This document shows positions 16,620 through 24,806 of a DNA stretch of 64,000 bases, piece by piece. Positions within the stretch are counted from its first letter, which is position 1. Every line of letters begins with the position of its first letter. Under the pieces are notes generated by a model. That model ran no database searches and was not told the DNA's origin. It saw only the letters and a list, made by a program, of their open reading frames with translations. A program made the position numbers and the translations under genes. Where the stretch lies: the NCBI RefSeq assembly GCF_008312835.1, contig NZ_VSKS01000014.1, positions 152,144 through 216,143 on the forward strand, written 5' to 3'. This DNA comes from Streptomyces marokkonensis (GTDB taxonomy: Bacteria > Actinomycetota > Actinomycetes > Streptomycetales > Streptomycetaceae).

Positions 16620-17198
16620 GTGCTCAGAGGTGTCAACCGCGTGCTGCTCGCGATCGCGGGCCTGGTGCTGATCGCCCTCGGCGGGTCCGTGCTGGCGATC
16701 GGGCTCGGGGCGCCGGCGCCCTCCTGGTGGCTGCACCACGGGCGGCACGACGTCCTGCTGAACGAGGCCGAGCGGACCCGATGGCGGGACGACGGCTGGT
16801 GGTGGCCGGTCGTCCTCGCCGTCCTCGCGGTACTGGTCCTGCTCTGTCTGTGGTGGCTGGTCGCGGTGCTGCGCCGGCGGCGACTGGCCGAGATCCTGGT
16901 CGACACGGGCGACGGGGAGGGCGCCGCAGTGCGCGGCCGGGCCCTGGAACACGTCCTCGCCGAGGAGGCGGACCGGCTGGACGGCGTGGCGCAGGCCCAC
17001 GTCCTGCTCACCGGCCGCCGCGGCAGTCCGAGAACCCGGGTACGCCTCACCCTGGAACCCCACGTCGACCCGGGCACCGCCCTGCACGGCCTCACCACGG
17101 GTGCCCTGACCCACGCCCGGGACTCGGCGGGCCTGACCACCCTCCCGGCCGAGGCCCGGCTGCGCGCGGTGAAACACCGCCCCGAACGAGTCAGCTGA
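16620..17198 (+). CDS. amaP: AmaP-like alkaline-shock membrane anchor protein
   Basis: 192 residues, GTG start 16620. An N-terminal helix (VLLAIAGLVLIALGGSVLAI) is followed by a short external segment (WWLHHGRHDVLLNEAERTRW), a second helix (WWPVVLAVLAVLVLLCLWWL) and a basic cytoplasmic C-terminal domain (HVLAEEADRLDGVAQAHVLL). This is the architecture of AmaP, which anchors Asp23 to the membrane in staphylococci. Last gene of the Asp23 set; it ends 8 nt before the convergent SDR gene. Confidence 0.8.
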   Translation: MLRGVNRVLLAIAGLVLIALGGSVLAIGLGAPAPSWWLHHGRHDVLLNEAERTRWRDDGWWWPVVLAVLAVLVLLCLWWLVAVLRRRRLAEILVDTGDGEGAAVRGRALEHVLAEEADRLDGVAQAHVLLTGRRGSPRTRVRLTLEPHVDPGTALHGLTTGALTHARDSAGLTTLPAEARLRAVKHRPERVS

Positions 17199-17206
17199 CC
17201 CGCCGA

Positions 17207-17962
17207 TCAGAACCCGTGCCGGAAACCGCCGTCCACCGGCAGCATCACGCCGGTCACGTAGGACGCCGCCGGCGACAGCAGGAACGCCGCCGTCCGCCCG
17301 AACTCCTCCGGCGTCCCGTACCGCCGCAGCGGAATGCGTGACTCGGCGGCCTGCCGCGTGGCCTCGGGGTCCGCGGACAGCGCGTCCAGCTGCCGCACCC
17401 GGTCGGTGTCGACCCGTCCGGGCAGCAGCCCCACCACCCGCACCCCCCGGGGCCCCAGCTCGTCCGCCAACGACTTGGCGAACCCGGCCAGCCCGGGCCG
17501 CAGCCCGTTGGAAATGGTCAGCCCGGGGATCGGCTCGTGCACCGACCCCGACAGCACGAACCCGATGACACCTCCCTCGCGCAGCTCCGCCGCGGCCGCC
17601 CGGGCCATCCGCACCGCGCCCAGGAACACCGTCTCGAACGCCGACTGCCACTGCTCGTCCGTGGTGTCGGCGACGAAGCCCGGCGGCGGCCCGCCGACGC
17701 TGACGAGGACGCCGTCGAAGCGTCCGAACCGCTCCCGGGCGGTCGCGATCAGCAGCGCCGGCGCCTCCGGATCGGCGTTGTCGACGGCCACCCCGACCGC
17801 GTCCGGGCCCAGCGCGGACGCCGCCTGAGCGACGGCCTCCTCCTCCCGCCCCGTGACGACCACCTTCGCGCCGTCGGCGACGAGCTCCCGCGCCGAGGCG
17901 TGGCCCAGCCCGCGGGTCGCCCCGGTGACGACGTACACCCGGTCCTTCAGTCCAAGATCCAT
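17207..17962 (-). CDS. Short-chain dehydrogenase/reductase
   Basis: 251-residue classical SDR with NAD(P)-binding TGATRGLGHASAREL at residue ~13, an NAG-like position replaced by VSVGGPPPG, and a catalytic region with Ser (FVLSGSVHEPI) and a TISNGLRPGLAGFAKSLAD helix where the usual YxxxK is SNGLRPGLAGF, so the catalytic Tyr/Lys pair is not evident. Ends with the usual GVMLPVDGGFRHGF. The degenerate active site suggests an atypical or regulatory SDR. It starts 4 nt after the GH15 stop, so it is probably the last gene of the symporter-sigma operon. Confidence 0.88.
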   Translation of the reverse strand: MDLGLKDRVYVVTGATRGLGHASARELVADGAKVVVTGREEEAVAQAASALGPDAVGVAVDNADPEAPALLIATARERFGRFDGVLVSVGGPPPGFVADTTDEQWQSAFETVFLGAVRMARAAAAELREGGVIGFVLSGSVHEPIPGLTISNGLRPGLAGFAKSLADELGPRGVRVVGLLPGRVDTDRVRQLDALSADPEATRQAAESRIPLRRYGTPEEFGRTAAFLLSPAASYVTGVMLPVDGGFRHGF

Positions 17963-17966
17963 GTCC

Positions 17967-19781
17967 CTATCCTGCCTCCTCGTCCGCGAACAGGGCGAGG
18001 GCGGTGTTCACCAGGCCGATGTGACTGAACGCCTGCGGGAAGTTGCCCAGCAGCCGGCCGCCGACCGGGTCGTACTCCTCCGCCAGCAGACCCACGTCGT
18101 TGGCGAGGCCCAGCAGCCGTTCGAACAGATCGCGCGCCTCCTTCGTCCGCCCGGTCATGTGCAGGGCGTCCGCCAGCCAGAAGGAGCACACCAGGAACGT
18201 GCCCTCCTGACCGGGCAGCCCGTCGACGGCGGTGGCGTCCGTGGTGTAGCGGCGCACCAGCCCGTCCTGCCCCAGTTCCGCACGGACCGCCTCGATGGTG
18301 CCGAGCACCCGGGTATCGTCGGGCGGCAGGAACCCCACCCGGGGGATCAGCAGCAGCGCGGCGTCGAGTTCGCGCGAGCCGTAGGACTGCGTGAAGGTGT
18401 TCCGCTCGGGGTCGTACCCCTTCTCGCACACCTCCCGGTGCACCTCGTCCCGCAGCTCACGCCAGCCGTCCAGGTCGCCCTCGAGGTCCGGGAACTCCTC
18501 CATGGCGCGCACCGCGCGGTCCGCGGCCACCCACACCATCACCTTGGAGTGCACGAAGTGCCGGCGGCGGCTGCGCACCTCCCACAGCCCTTCGTCCGGC
18601 TGCCGCCAGGCCGTGCGCAGGAACTCCAGCAGCACCGACTGCAGCGCCCACACGTCCGGCTGCGCCGACAGCCCCGAACGCCGGGCCAGGGTCAGGGAGT
18701 CCACGACCTCTCCGTACACGTCCAGCTGGAGCTGGTTCACGGCGTCGTTGCCCACCCGGACCGGCGTGGCGCCGCCGAAGCCGGACAGCCACGGGACCTC
18801 GAACTCCGGCAGCCGCCGCTCGCCCGCGAGCCCGTACATGATCTGGAGGTCCGCCGGGTCGCCCGCCACCGCGCGGAGCAGCCAGTTGCGCCAGGCCTCC
18901 GCCTCGCTCTGGTACCCGGCGGCCAGCAGCGCCTTCAGGGTCAGCGTGGAGTCGCGCAGCCAGCAGAACCGGTAGTCCCAGTTGCGCACCCCGCCCGGCT
19001 CCTCCGGCAGCGACGTGGTGGGCGCGGCGACGATGCCGCCCGTCGGGCGGTAGGTGAGCGCCTTGAGCGTGATCAGCGACCGGACGACCGCGTCCCGGTA
19101 CGGGCCGTCGTAACAGCAGTGCGCCGCCCAGGCGCGCCAGTCCTCGACGCTGTGCCGCAGCGAGGCGTACGGGTCGACCAGCGGGGGCCGCGGCTCGTGG
19201 GAGGGGTGCCAGGTGAGCACGAACGCGACCCGCTCGCCCTCCCTCACCGTGAACTCCGAGACCGTGGACCGGTCCTCGCCCCAGGTGGGCACCTCCGGCA
19301 CGCTGCGCAGCCACGCCGAGTCCGGTCCGGCCACCGCCACCCGGTGCCCGTCCTCCCTGCGCACCCAGGGCACGACCGAGCCGTAGTCGAAACGCAGCCG
19401 GAGCGTGCTGCGGACGGTCACCTCGCCCCGTACGCCCTGCACGATCCGTACCAGGTCGGGTGCTTCGTGGCGCTGCGGCATCAGATCGGTGACCAGCACC
19501 GTCCCCTGCGGGGTCTCCCACTCGGTGTCCAGGACGAGGGTGTCCTCGCGGTAGGAACGCCGGGTGTACCGGTCCGCACCGGCCGGTGCGATCCGCCAGT
19601 GCCCGTTGTCCTCACCCCCGAGCAGCCGGGCGAAGCAGGCCGCCGAGTCGAAGCGGGGCAGGCAGAGCCAGTCGACCGAGCCGTCCGCGCCCACCAGGGC
19701 AGCGGTCTGTTCGTCGCCGATGAGCGCGTAGTCCTCGATACGGTGCACGGGGTGCGGATGCCCGGCCGGCGGGGGCCGCAA
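17967..19781 (-). CDS. Glycoside hydrolase family 15 protein (trehalase/glucoamylase-like)
   Basis: 604 residues if TTG 19781 is used, directly after the preceding stop; GTG 19748 (HRIEDYALIGDEQTAALV) is an alternative, and neither has a clear ribosome-binding site. GH15 landmarks: N-terminal RIEDYALIGDEQ and GSVDWLCLPRFDSAACF, a beta-sandwich with TRRSYREDTLVLDTEW, then the (alpha/alpha)6 barrel with NWDYRFCWLRDSTLTLKAL (general acid region) and EGTFLVCSFWLADAL. No signal peptide, so a cytoplasmic enzyme, probably acting on trehalose or another alpha-glucoside as reported for actinobacterial relatives. Confidence 0.92.
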   Translation of the reverse strand: MRPPPAGHPHPVHRIEDYALIGDEQTAALVGADGSVDWLCLPRFDSAACFARLLGGEDNGHWRIAPAGADRYTRRSYREDTLVLDTEWETPQGTVLVTDLMPQRHEAPDLVRIVQGVRGEVTVRSTLRLRFDYGSVVPWVRREDGHRVAVAGPDSAWLRSVPEVPTWGEDRSTVSEFTVREGERVAFVLTWHPSHEPRPPLVDPYASLRHSVEDWRAWAAHCCYDGPYRDAVVRSLITLKALTYRPTGGIVAAPTTSLPEEPGGVRNWDYRFCWLRDSTLTLKALLAAGYQSEAEAWRNWLLRAVAGDPADLQIMYGLAGERRLPEFEVPWLSGFGGATPVRVGNDAVNQLQLDVYGEVVDSLTLARRSGLSAQPDVWALQSVLLEFLRTAWRQPDEGLWEVRSRRRHFVHSKVMVWVAADRAVRAMEEFPDLEGDLDGWRELRDEVHREVCEKGYDPERNTFTQSYGSRELDAALLLIPRVGFLPPDDTRVLGTIEAVRAELGQDGLVRRYTTDATAVDGLPGQEGTFLVCSFWLADALHMTGRTKEARDLFERLLGLANDVGLLAEEYDPVGGRLLGNFPQAFSHIGLVNTALALFADEEAG

Positions 19782-20147
19782 TCAGGGGCGCTGCCGCGGG
19801 AGTGACGGACCGTCGGCCGCCGCGGCGCCGTTGCCGGAGAAGATGACGCCGGGGTCCGAGGGTGCCTGGTTGAGCACCCACAGGCCGATCAGCGTGGCCA
19901 GCGCGAAGACGACGGCGACGAGCACGGTGAGGACGAGCCGCCGCCGGCGTTCCCGGCGCAGCCACTCGCCGCGCGCCGTGCGGTAGGCGTCGGGGTCCGG
20001 CCGCACCCCGCCGGCCAGCGCCCGCAGGGCGTCGCGCAGTTCCCGTTCGGTGCGCTCCGCGCCCGGCGGACGGGGCGGCTCGGCCCGGTCGTGGTCCGTG
20101 CGGTCCGGGCCGGTGCCACGCGACGGAGTCGCGTCTTGATGCGTCAT
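19782..20147 (-). CDS. Single-pass membrane protein encoded after the sigma factor (candidate anti-sigma factor)
   Basis: 121 residues from ATG 20147, overlapping the sigma-factor stop by 4 nt. Residues 1-70 are hydrophilic (RTERELRDALRALAGGV; DPDAYRTARGEWLRRERRRR), one transmembrane helix follows (LVLTVLVAVVFALATLIGLW, about 72-91), then a ~28-residue outer tail. The cytoplasmic N-domain, single helix and position right after the sigma gene fit a membrane anti-sigma factor, but there is no zinc-binding HxxxCxxC motif. Function is inferred from context only. Confidence 0.72.
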   Translation of the reverse strand: MTHQDATPSRGTGPDRTDHDRAEPPRPPGAERTERELRDALRALAGGVRPDPDAYRTARGEWLRRERRRRLVLTVLVAVVFALATLIGLWVLNQAPSDPGVIFSGNGAAAADGPSLPRQRP

Positions 20148-20749
20148 CGCCGGGCCTCCATCGCCTGGGTCAGCGCGGCGATGCCGCGCGAGGTGTGCGT
20201 CTTGACGGAACCACGGGAGATCCCCATCGCGGCGGCTATCTCGCTCTCCTTCAGCCCGAGCCAGTGCCGCAGCACCAGCGCCTCGCGCTGCCGGGCCGGC
20301 AGGTGCTGGAGCGCGTCGATCAGCACCCGCTGGTCGTCGTGGAGCAGCGCGGTGTTCTCCGCGGAGGCCACGGTCTCGTCGGACGGGCCCTGCGGATGTT
20401 CCTCGTGCCGGCGGGCGACCTGGAGGTGGCGGATCCGCATCCGGGTCAGATTGCAGACGGTGGAGCGCAGATACGCCTCCGCCGCCGCCACGTCCTTCAG
20501 CCGCCGCCACTTGCGGTAGATCTGGTAGTACGCCTCGGCCACCACGTTCTCCGGGTCGTCGGCGCCGAGCAGCACGGCGAGCCGCAGCATCGAGGAGTAG
20601 TGCAGCTCGAAGAGGCGGGCGACCCCGGCCTCCCGTTCCAGGTCGGCCGGGTCGGTGACGGCCGGGCCCAGCGGCCCGGCCGCGGCCGGAGGCGGGGGCG
20701 GCGCCGGGGCAAGCGGCAGAGTGGTCCGGTGCTGTTGTCTGCGTCTCAC
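20144..20749 (-). CDS. SigE-family ECF RNA polymerase sigma factor
   Basis: 201-residue group IV sigma factor. An N-terminal Pro/Ala-rich extension (~1-35) precedes region 2 (ARLFELHYSSMLRLAVLLGA; VVAEAYYQIYRKWRRL) and region 4 with a helix-turn-helix (LKESEIAAAMGISRGSVKTH). GTG 20749 overlaps the symporter stop by 4 nt, and its stop overlaps the next start by 4 nt, so all three should be translationally coupled. The promoter it recognises cannot be read from the sequence; self-regulation of the operon is a guess. Confidence 0.9.
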   Translation of the reverse strand: MRRRQQHRTTLPLAPAPPPPPAAAGPLGPAVTDPADLEREAGVARLFELHYSSMLRLAVLLGADDPENVVAEAYYQIYRKWRRLKDVAAAEAYLRSTVCNLTRMRIRHLQVARRHEEHPQGPSDETVASAENTALLHDDQRVLIDALQHLPARQREALVLRHWLGLKESEIAAAMGISRGSVKTHTSRGIAALTQAMEARR

Positions 20750-22302
20750 GTGTTGTTCGCTCCCGTCTCCGGACGCCGCCCGGCCATCAGGCGGGACGGC
20801 AGGTCGGTGGCGTCGGCGCCGCGCGGGACGCCGAGGCGGGCGAGGGCCGCGGTGCCCGCCACCGCGACGATCAGGTTCAGCAGCAGGGCGGCGACCCCGG
20901 CGTAGATCTCCAGCGTGCCGGTGCCGAGCGGCACGATCGAGGAGAACCCCTCCCGCACCACCAGATGGGTCCCGGCGACCATGCCCACGGCCCACCCGGC
21001 GAGGAGCGCCCGCGGATGCAGCCACCGCGTGTACAGCCCGACCGCCACCGCCGGGAAGATCTGCAGGATCCACACCCCGCCGAGCAGCTGGAGGTTGATC
21101 GCGTCCTGGTCGCGCAGCCCGAACACGAACGCCACGGCCCCGAGCTTGGCGGTCAGCGACACCGCCTTGGCGACCCGCACCTGCCGTTTCGGCGTGGCCG
21201 TCGGATGGACGTACTCGACGTACACGTTCCGTACGAAGCTGGTCGCCGCGGCGATCGACATCACCGCCGCCGGCACCAGCGCGCCCACCACGATCGCGCC
21301 GAACACCAGCCCGGCCAGCGGGCCCGGCATCAGCCGGTCGACCAGCATCGGCACCGCCGCCTCGGCGCCGCCCTCGGGGGCCCGCACCCCGGCCGCCAGG
21401 GCCGCGATGCCGAGGAACCCGAACAGGGCGAGCAGCGCGGTCCAGGCGGGCAGTCCCGCCGACACCTTGCGCAGGGTGCGCGGACCGTCGGCGGCGAACC
21501 CGGCGGTGAGCACGTGCGGATACATCAGCAGGGCCAGCGCGGAGCCGAGCGCGAGTGTGGCGTAGGCGGGCTGCTGCCGCGGTGACAGCAGCAGCGGGGA
21601 GTGCGCCGCGTCCGTGCCGCCGAGGGCGCGCGCGGCCCCGTCGAAGACCGCGCCGAAGCCGTCGAACCGGCTCAGCACCAGCCAGCACACGGCGGTGAGC
21701 GAGACGAACACCGCCACCGCCTTCAGCGCGGAGATCACCGTGGGCGCCCGCAGTCCGTGCCGGTAGGTGGCGACGGCCAGCCCCGCGAACACGGCCACCA
21801 TCACCAGGTCCCCGGTGGCACCGCTCGGATACAGCCCGCCCGCGGTGAGCACCGCGCGGATGCCGAGCAACTGGAGCGCCAGGTACGGCATCGTCGCCAG
21901 GATGCCGGTGAGCGCGACGACCAGCGCCAGCGGCGGCGAGCCGTACCGGCCGCGCACGAAGTCGGCGGCGGTGATGTAGCCGTGCCGCCGGGCCACGCTC
22001 CACAGCCGGCTGAGCAGCACGAACGCGAGCGGGCAGACGATCACCGTGTACGGCACCGCGAAGAAGGCGGGCGCGCCGTTGCCGTACGCCAGACCCGGGA
22101 CGGCGGTGAACGTGTACGCCGTGTAGATCGTCCCGCCGAGCAGCAGCCAGGTCCAGCCGCCCCCGAGGCTCCGGTCGGCGAGCGCCCAGCCCTCCAGCGA
22201 GGGCAGCCTGTCGCTCGGCCGGAGCCGTCGCGCGGTGACGGCGAGCAGCGACGCCCCGCCGATCACGGCGAGGAACGTCGCGGTCATGGCGCCGTCGGCC
22301 AT
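20746..22302 (-). CDS. Sodium:solute symporter (SSS family)
   Basis: 518 residues with 12-14 transmembrane segments; SSS landmarks include GWALADRSLGGGWTWLLLGG (first helices), YTAYTFTAVPGLAYGNG, and a Na+-site region with AALAFL-type helices and RNVYVEYVHPTATPKRQVRV in a cytoplasmic loop. Start ATG 22302; a second Met is at residue 6. Substrate unknown: the loop and termini resemble carboxylate or sugar symporters, not the acetate symporter elsewhere in the window. It is the first gene of the operon with the sigma factor, and the sigma start sits in its stop codon. Confidence 0.88.
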   Translation of the reverse strand: MADGAMTATFLAVIGGASLLAVTARRLRPSDRLPSLEGWALADRSLGGGWTWLLLGGTIYTAYTFTAVPGLAYGNGAPAFFAVPYTVIVCPLAFVLLSRLWSVARRHGYITAADFVRGRYGSPPLALVVALTGILATMPYLALQLLGIRAVLTAGGLYPSGATGDLVMVAVFAGLAVATYRHGLRAPTVISALKAVAVFVSLTAVCWLVLSRFDGFGAVFDGAARALGGTDAAHSPLLLSPRQQPAYATLALGSALALLMYPHVLTAGFAADGPRTLRKVSAGLPAWTALLALFGFLGIAALAAGVRAPEGGAEAAVPMLVDRLMPGPLAGLVFGAIVVGALVPAAVMSIAAATSFVRNVYVEYVHPTATPKRQVRVAKAVSLTAKLGAVAFVFGLRDQDAINLQLLGGVWILQIFPAVAVGLYTRWLHPRALLAGWAVGMVAGTHLVVREGFSSIVPLGTGTLEIYAGVAALLLNLIVAVAGTAALARLGVPRGADATDLPSRLMAGRRPETGANNT

Positions 22303-22490
22303 GAGTCACCGTCCTTGGTGTGCTGTGCCCTCGGGGGAGAGTTGCGCGGACGGCCCGTCCGGATGACAGCGACCGGCGGGACATCCGTCCGGAACGCGGC
22401 GCACCCCGTCCGGCCGGTGCGCCACTCTCGCACAGAACGCCGCACATCGGGAGAGCGGCGCAGGTCACAGCACGCTGCGGACGTTCCCGG

Positions 22491-23327
22491 CTACGGCGCG
22501 TGTGCCCGGTCGGGGGCGGCGGAGGGGTTGCGCACCGCCTCCGGTTCGCTCTCCCCGGCGTCCGTCTCCCCGGCCGCCGCCCGCGCCCGCTCCCGGGCCT
22601 CCCGGCGGACCAGGACCACCCAGCCGACCGGCACGGCCGCCGCGAACAGCCACCACTGGACGGCGTACGCGTAGTTCAGCGCCGCGTTCTCCTTGCCCGG
22701 GTCACCCAGCCGCTCGGGGGTGCCGCCCCGGGGCTCGGGCGCCGTCTGCGCCACATAGCCGCCGAGCACCCGGGCACCGAGGCGCTGCGCCTCCCGCTCG
22801 CTGTTGATCAGCATGATCTGACGCTCGGGCAGGCCCTCGAGGTTCTTGATGCCGCTCGCCTCGGTCGTCTCGTCGGGCATGAGCCGGCCCTTGATCGTGA
22901 TCTCGCCGCGCGGCGGTGCGGGGACCTCGGGGAACGCGGTCTGGCTCGGCCCGTCCGCGGGGATCCAGCCGCGGTTGACGAGCAGCACCCTGCCGTCGTC
23001 CAGGACGAAGGGGGTGAGGACGTGGAAGCCGACCTTGTCGTCGGCGTTGGTGCGGCGGCGGACGACGACCTCGTCGTCCGTGTCGAAGCGGCCCTCGGCG
23101 GTCACGGTGCGGTACCGCTCGGCGCGGGTCACGGCGTCTCCCGGCGCGGCCAGCCGCTCCACCGGCACCGGATCGGCGGCCAGCGCGTCGGCCACGAGCT
23201 GGTTCCGGGCGGAGCGTTCCCCGTAGCGGTCCATCTGCCAGGTGCCCAGCCAGATCATCGTGGGGACGAGGATCAGGGCCACCAGTGTGATGATCACCCA
23301 TTGGCGGGACAACAGAAAGCGGTGCAC
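22491..23327 (-). CDS. SURF1-family cytochrome oxidase assembly protein
   Basis: Membrane protein required for cytochrome c oxidase maturation. 278 residues from GTG 23327 (HRFLLSRQWVIITLV); ATG 23360 (MHPATELYGRGV) would add 11. Two transmembrane helices flank a ~190-residue outer domain: an N-terminal one (VIITLVALILVPTMIWLGTW) with the SURF1 GTWQMDRYGERSARN signature, and a C-terminal one (YAVQWWLFAAAVPVGWVVL). The domain has the typical GRFDTDDEVVVRRR and VNRGWIP elements. No cox genes nearby in this window. Confidence 0.9.
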   Translation of the reverse strand: MHRFLLSRQWVIITLVALILVPTMIWLGTWQMDRYGERSARNQLVADALAADPVPVERLAAPGDAVTRAERYRTVTAEGRFDTDDEVVVRRRTNADDKVGFHVLTPFVLDDGRVLLVNRGWIPADGPSQTAFPEVPAPPRGEITIKGRLMPDETTEASGIKNLEGLPERQIMLINSEREAQRLGARVLGGYVAQTAPEPRGGTPERLGDPGKENAALNYAYAVQWWLFAAAVPVGWVVLVRREARERARAAAGETDAGESEPEAVRNPSAAPDRAHAP

Positions 23328-23378
23328 CCCACGACCGTACAACTCGGTCGCGGGGTGCATTCAGGCGGGTACGTCCTT

Positions 23379-23612
23379 TCAGACCCGGTCGATGATCCCC
23401 GCCTTTCCCTCCGCGCGGGCGCAGTGGGCGCCGCAGTACCAGTGGCCGTCGGCCTCGACGCCCTGGCCGATGATCTGCACCCGGCAGTGCTCGCAGATCG
23501 GGGCCATGCGGTGGATCGCACAGGAGAAGCAGTCGAAGACGTGCACCGCGCCCTGCGCGTGCACCTCGAAGGTCATTCCGTAGCTGTTGCCGCAGACTTC
23601 GCATGTCGCCAT
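23379..23612 (-). CDS. Cys-rich metal-binding protein
   Basis: 77 residues from ATG 23612. Contains CEVCGNSYG, a second CSFAI-like site (DCFSCAIHRMAPICEHC) and CGAHCARAEG: about eight cysteines and several histidines in CxxC pairs, the pattern of small zinc-ribbon or metallothionein-like proteins common in actinobacteria. It probably binds zinc or copper. Between SURF1 and the exonuclease, all on the minus strand; co-transcription is likely for SURF1 (51 nt gap). Confidence 0.85.
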   Translation of the reverse strand: MATCEVCGNSYGMTFEVHAQGAVHVFDCFSCAIHRMAPICEHCRVQIIGQGVEADGHWYCGAHCARAEGKAGIIDRV

Positions 23613-23703
23613 GCGCCACAGGGTGAGCCGTCGGCCCGGCGCGGGCGAGCGGGCGGCGGGCGAGTCGCCCGCCAATCACCCGTCCGTACGGTCGGTGTCC
23701 CGC

Positions 23704-24687
23704 TCAGCCCTCCGACGCGGGTTCGACATCCCCCAGCAACTGGCCGAACGCCGCCTCGTCGACGACCGGCGTGCCGTACTGCCGGGCCTTGACCACCTTC
23801 GACGTGCCCGAGTCCGGGTCGTTGGTGACGAGGAGGCTCGTGAGCCGGGACAGGCTGCCGGCGACATGCAGCCCGGCCTCGGTCGCGCGGTCCTCCAGCA
23901 GGTCCCGCTCGACGGAGGTGTCCCCGGAGAACGCCACACGCATGCCCTGTTTGAGTCGCTTGCCCGGTTCGTACCGTCCGGGGTTGGGGTAGGGGCACGC
24001 GGGCCGCTTGCGGGAGGGGCGCCAACTGGCCGGCCGGTAACCCCCGGGGCCCGCCTGGTGCCCGATGCGGGGCCGGTCCGTCCACTCGGTCAGCGGCCGG
24101 CACTCGTGCAGGGGCAGCCGCACGCCGCCCGCCGCCGCGGCCCGCAGGCTGGGCCGGAACGCCTCCGCCAGCACGCGCGCGTCGTCCAGCGCGTGGTGCG
24201 CCCGCTGCTGCACGACACCGAAGTGCGCGGCGAGCGACTCCAGCTTGTGGTTGGGCAGCGGAAGCCCCAGCTCCTTGGAGAGGGCGATGGTGCACAGCCG
24301 CTGCTTCACCGGTGCCTCGCCGCGCGCGCGGGCGTACTCCCGGGCGATCATCTGCCAGTCGAAGACGGCGTTGTGGGCGACGAGCACCCGGCCCTCCAGT
24401 CGGGTCGCGAACTCCGCGGCGACGTCCCGGAAGAGGGGTGCCCCTTCGAGCACGTCGCTCGTCAGGCCGTGGATCCACACCGGGCCCGGGTCCCGCTCCG
24501 GGTTGACCACCGTGTACCAGTGGTCCTCGACCTCGCCGCGCGCGTCCAGCCGGTAGACGGCCGCGGAGATGATGCGGTCGTCCCGGGCCAGCCCCGTGGT
24601 CTCCACGTCGACGACCGCGTATCCCCGGGGATACGCGGCCGGCCACGCGGTGGGGGAGGAGGCTGCGGCGGTGAGGTCTTCGAGCAT
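23704..24687 (-). CDS. DEDDh-family 3'-5' exonuclease with C-terminal BRCT domain
   Basis: 327 residues. The N-terminal ~180 residues are a DnaQ-type exonuclease: motif I YAVVDVETTG, motif II VLVAHNAVFDWQMI, motif III with HHALDDARVLAEAF supplying the final His and Asp. After a Pro/Arg-rich linker, the C-terminal ~85 residues form a BRCT domain (GMRVAFSGDTSVERDLLEDRATEAGLHV... SRLTSLLVTNDPDS). It resembles the PolIII epsilon-like repair exonucleases with BRCT tails. Start ATG 24687. Probably DNA-repair or maintenance related; substrate unknown. Confidence 0.92.
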   Translation of the reverse strand: MLEDLTAAASSPTAWPAAYPRGYAVVDVETTGLARDDRIISAAVYRLDARGEVEDHWYTVVNPERDPGPVWIHGLTSDVLEGAPLFRDVAAEFATRLEGRVLVAHNAVFDWQMIAREYARARGEAPVKQRLCTIALSKELGLPLPNHKLESLAAHFGVVQQRAHHALDDARVLAEAFRPSLRAAAAGGVRLPLHECRPLTEWTDRPRIGHQAGPGGYRPASWRPSRKRPACPYPNPGRYEPGKRLKQGMRVAFSGDTSVERDLLEDRATEAGLHVAGSLSRLTSLLVTNDPDSGTSKVVKARQYGTPVVDEAAFGQLLGDVEPASEG

Positions 24688-24806
24688 GGTTCACGAGGAT
24701 ACGGGCCGCGACTGACACTCCTGTCCGTCAGGTGCCCCGCGCGGGGCGCCCGTTCGGATTCCGGACATGTCCGGACGGGACCCCGAAGCCGGTCACCGGC
24801 GCCCGG

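Noticed and set aside
15330-17651. 773-residue minus-strand open frame across the Asp23 set
   Set aside because: No protein motif; overlaps five well-supported plus-strand genes.
20144-22468. 774-residue minus-strand frame covering the sigma factor and the symporter region
   Set aside because: Only its C-terminal 201 residues are sigma-factor-like; the rest is the shadow of the symporter in another frame. The sigma start is GTG 20749.
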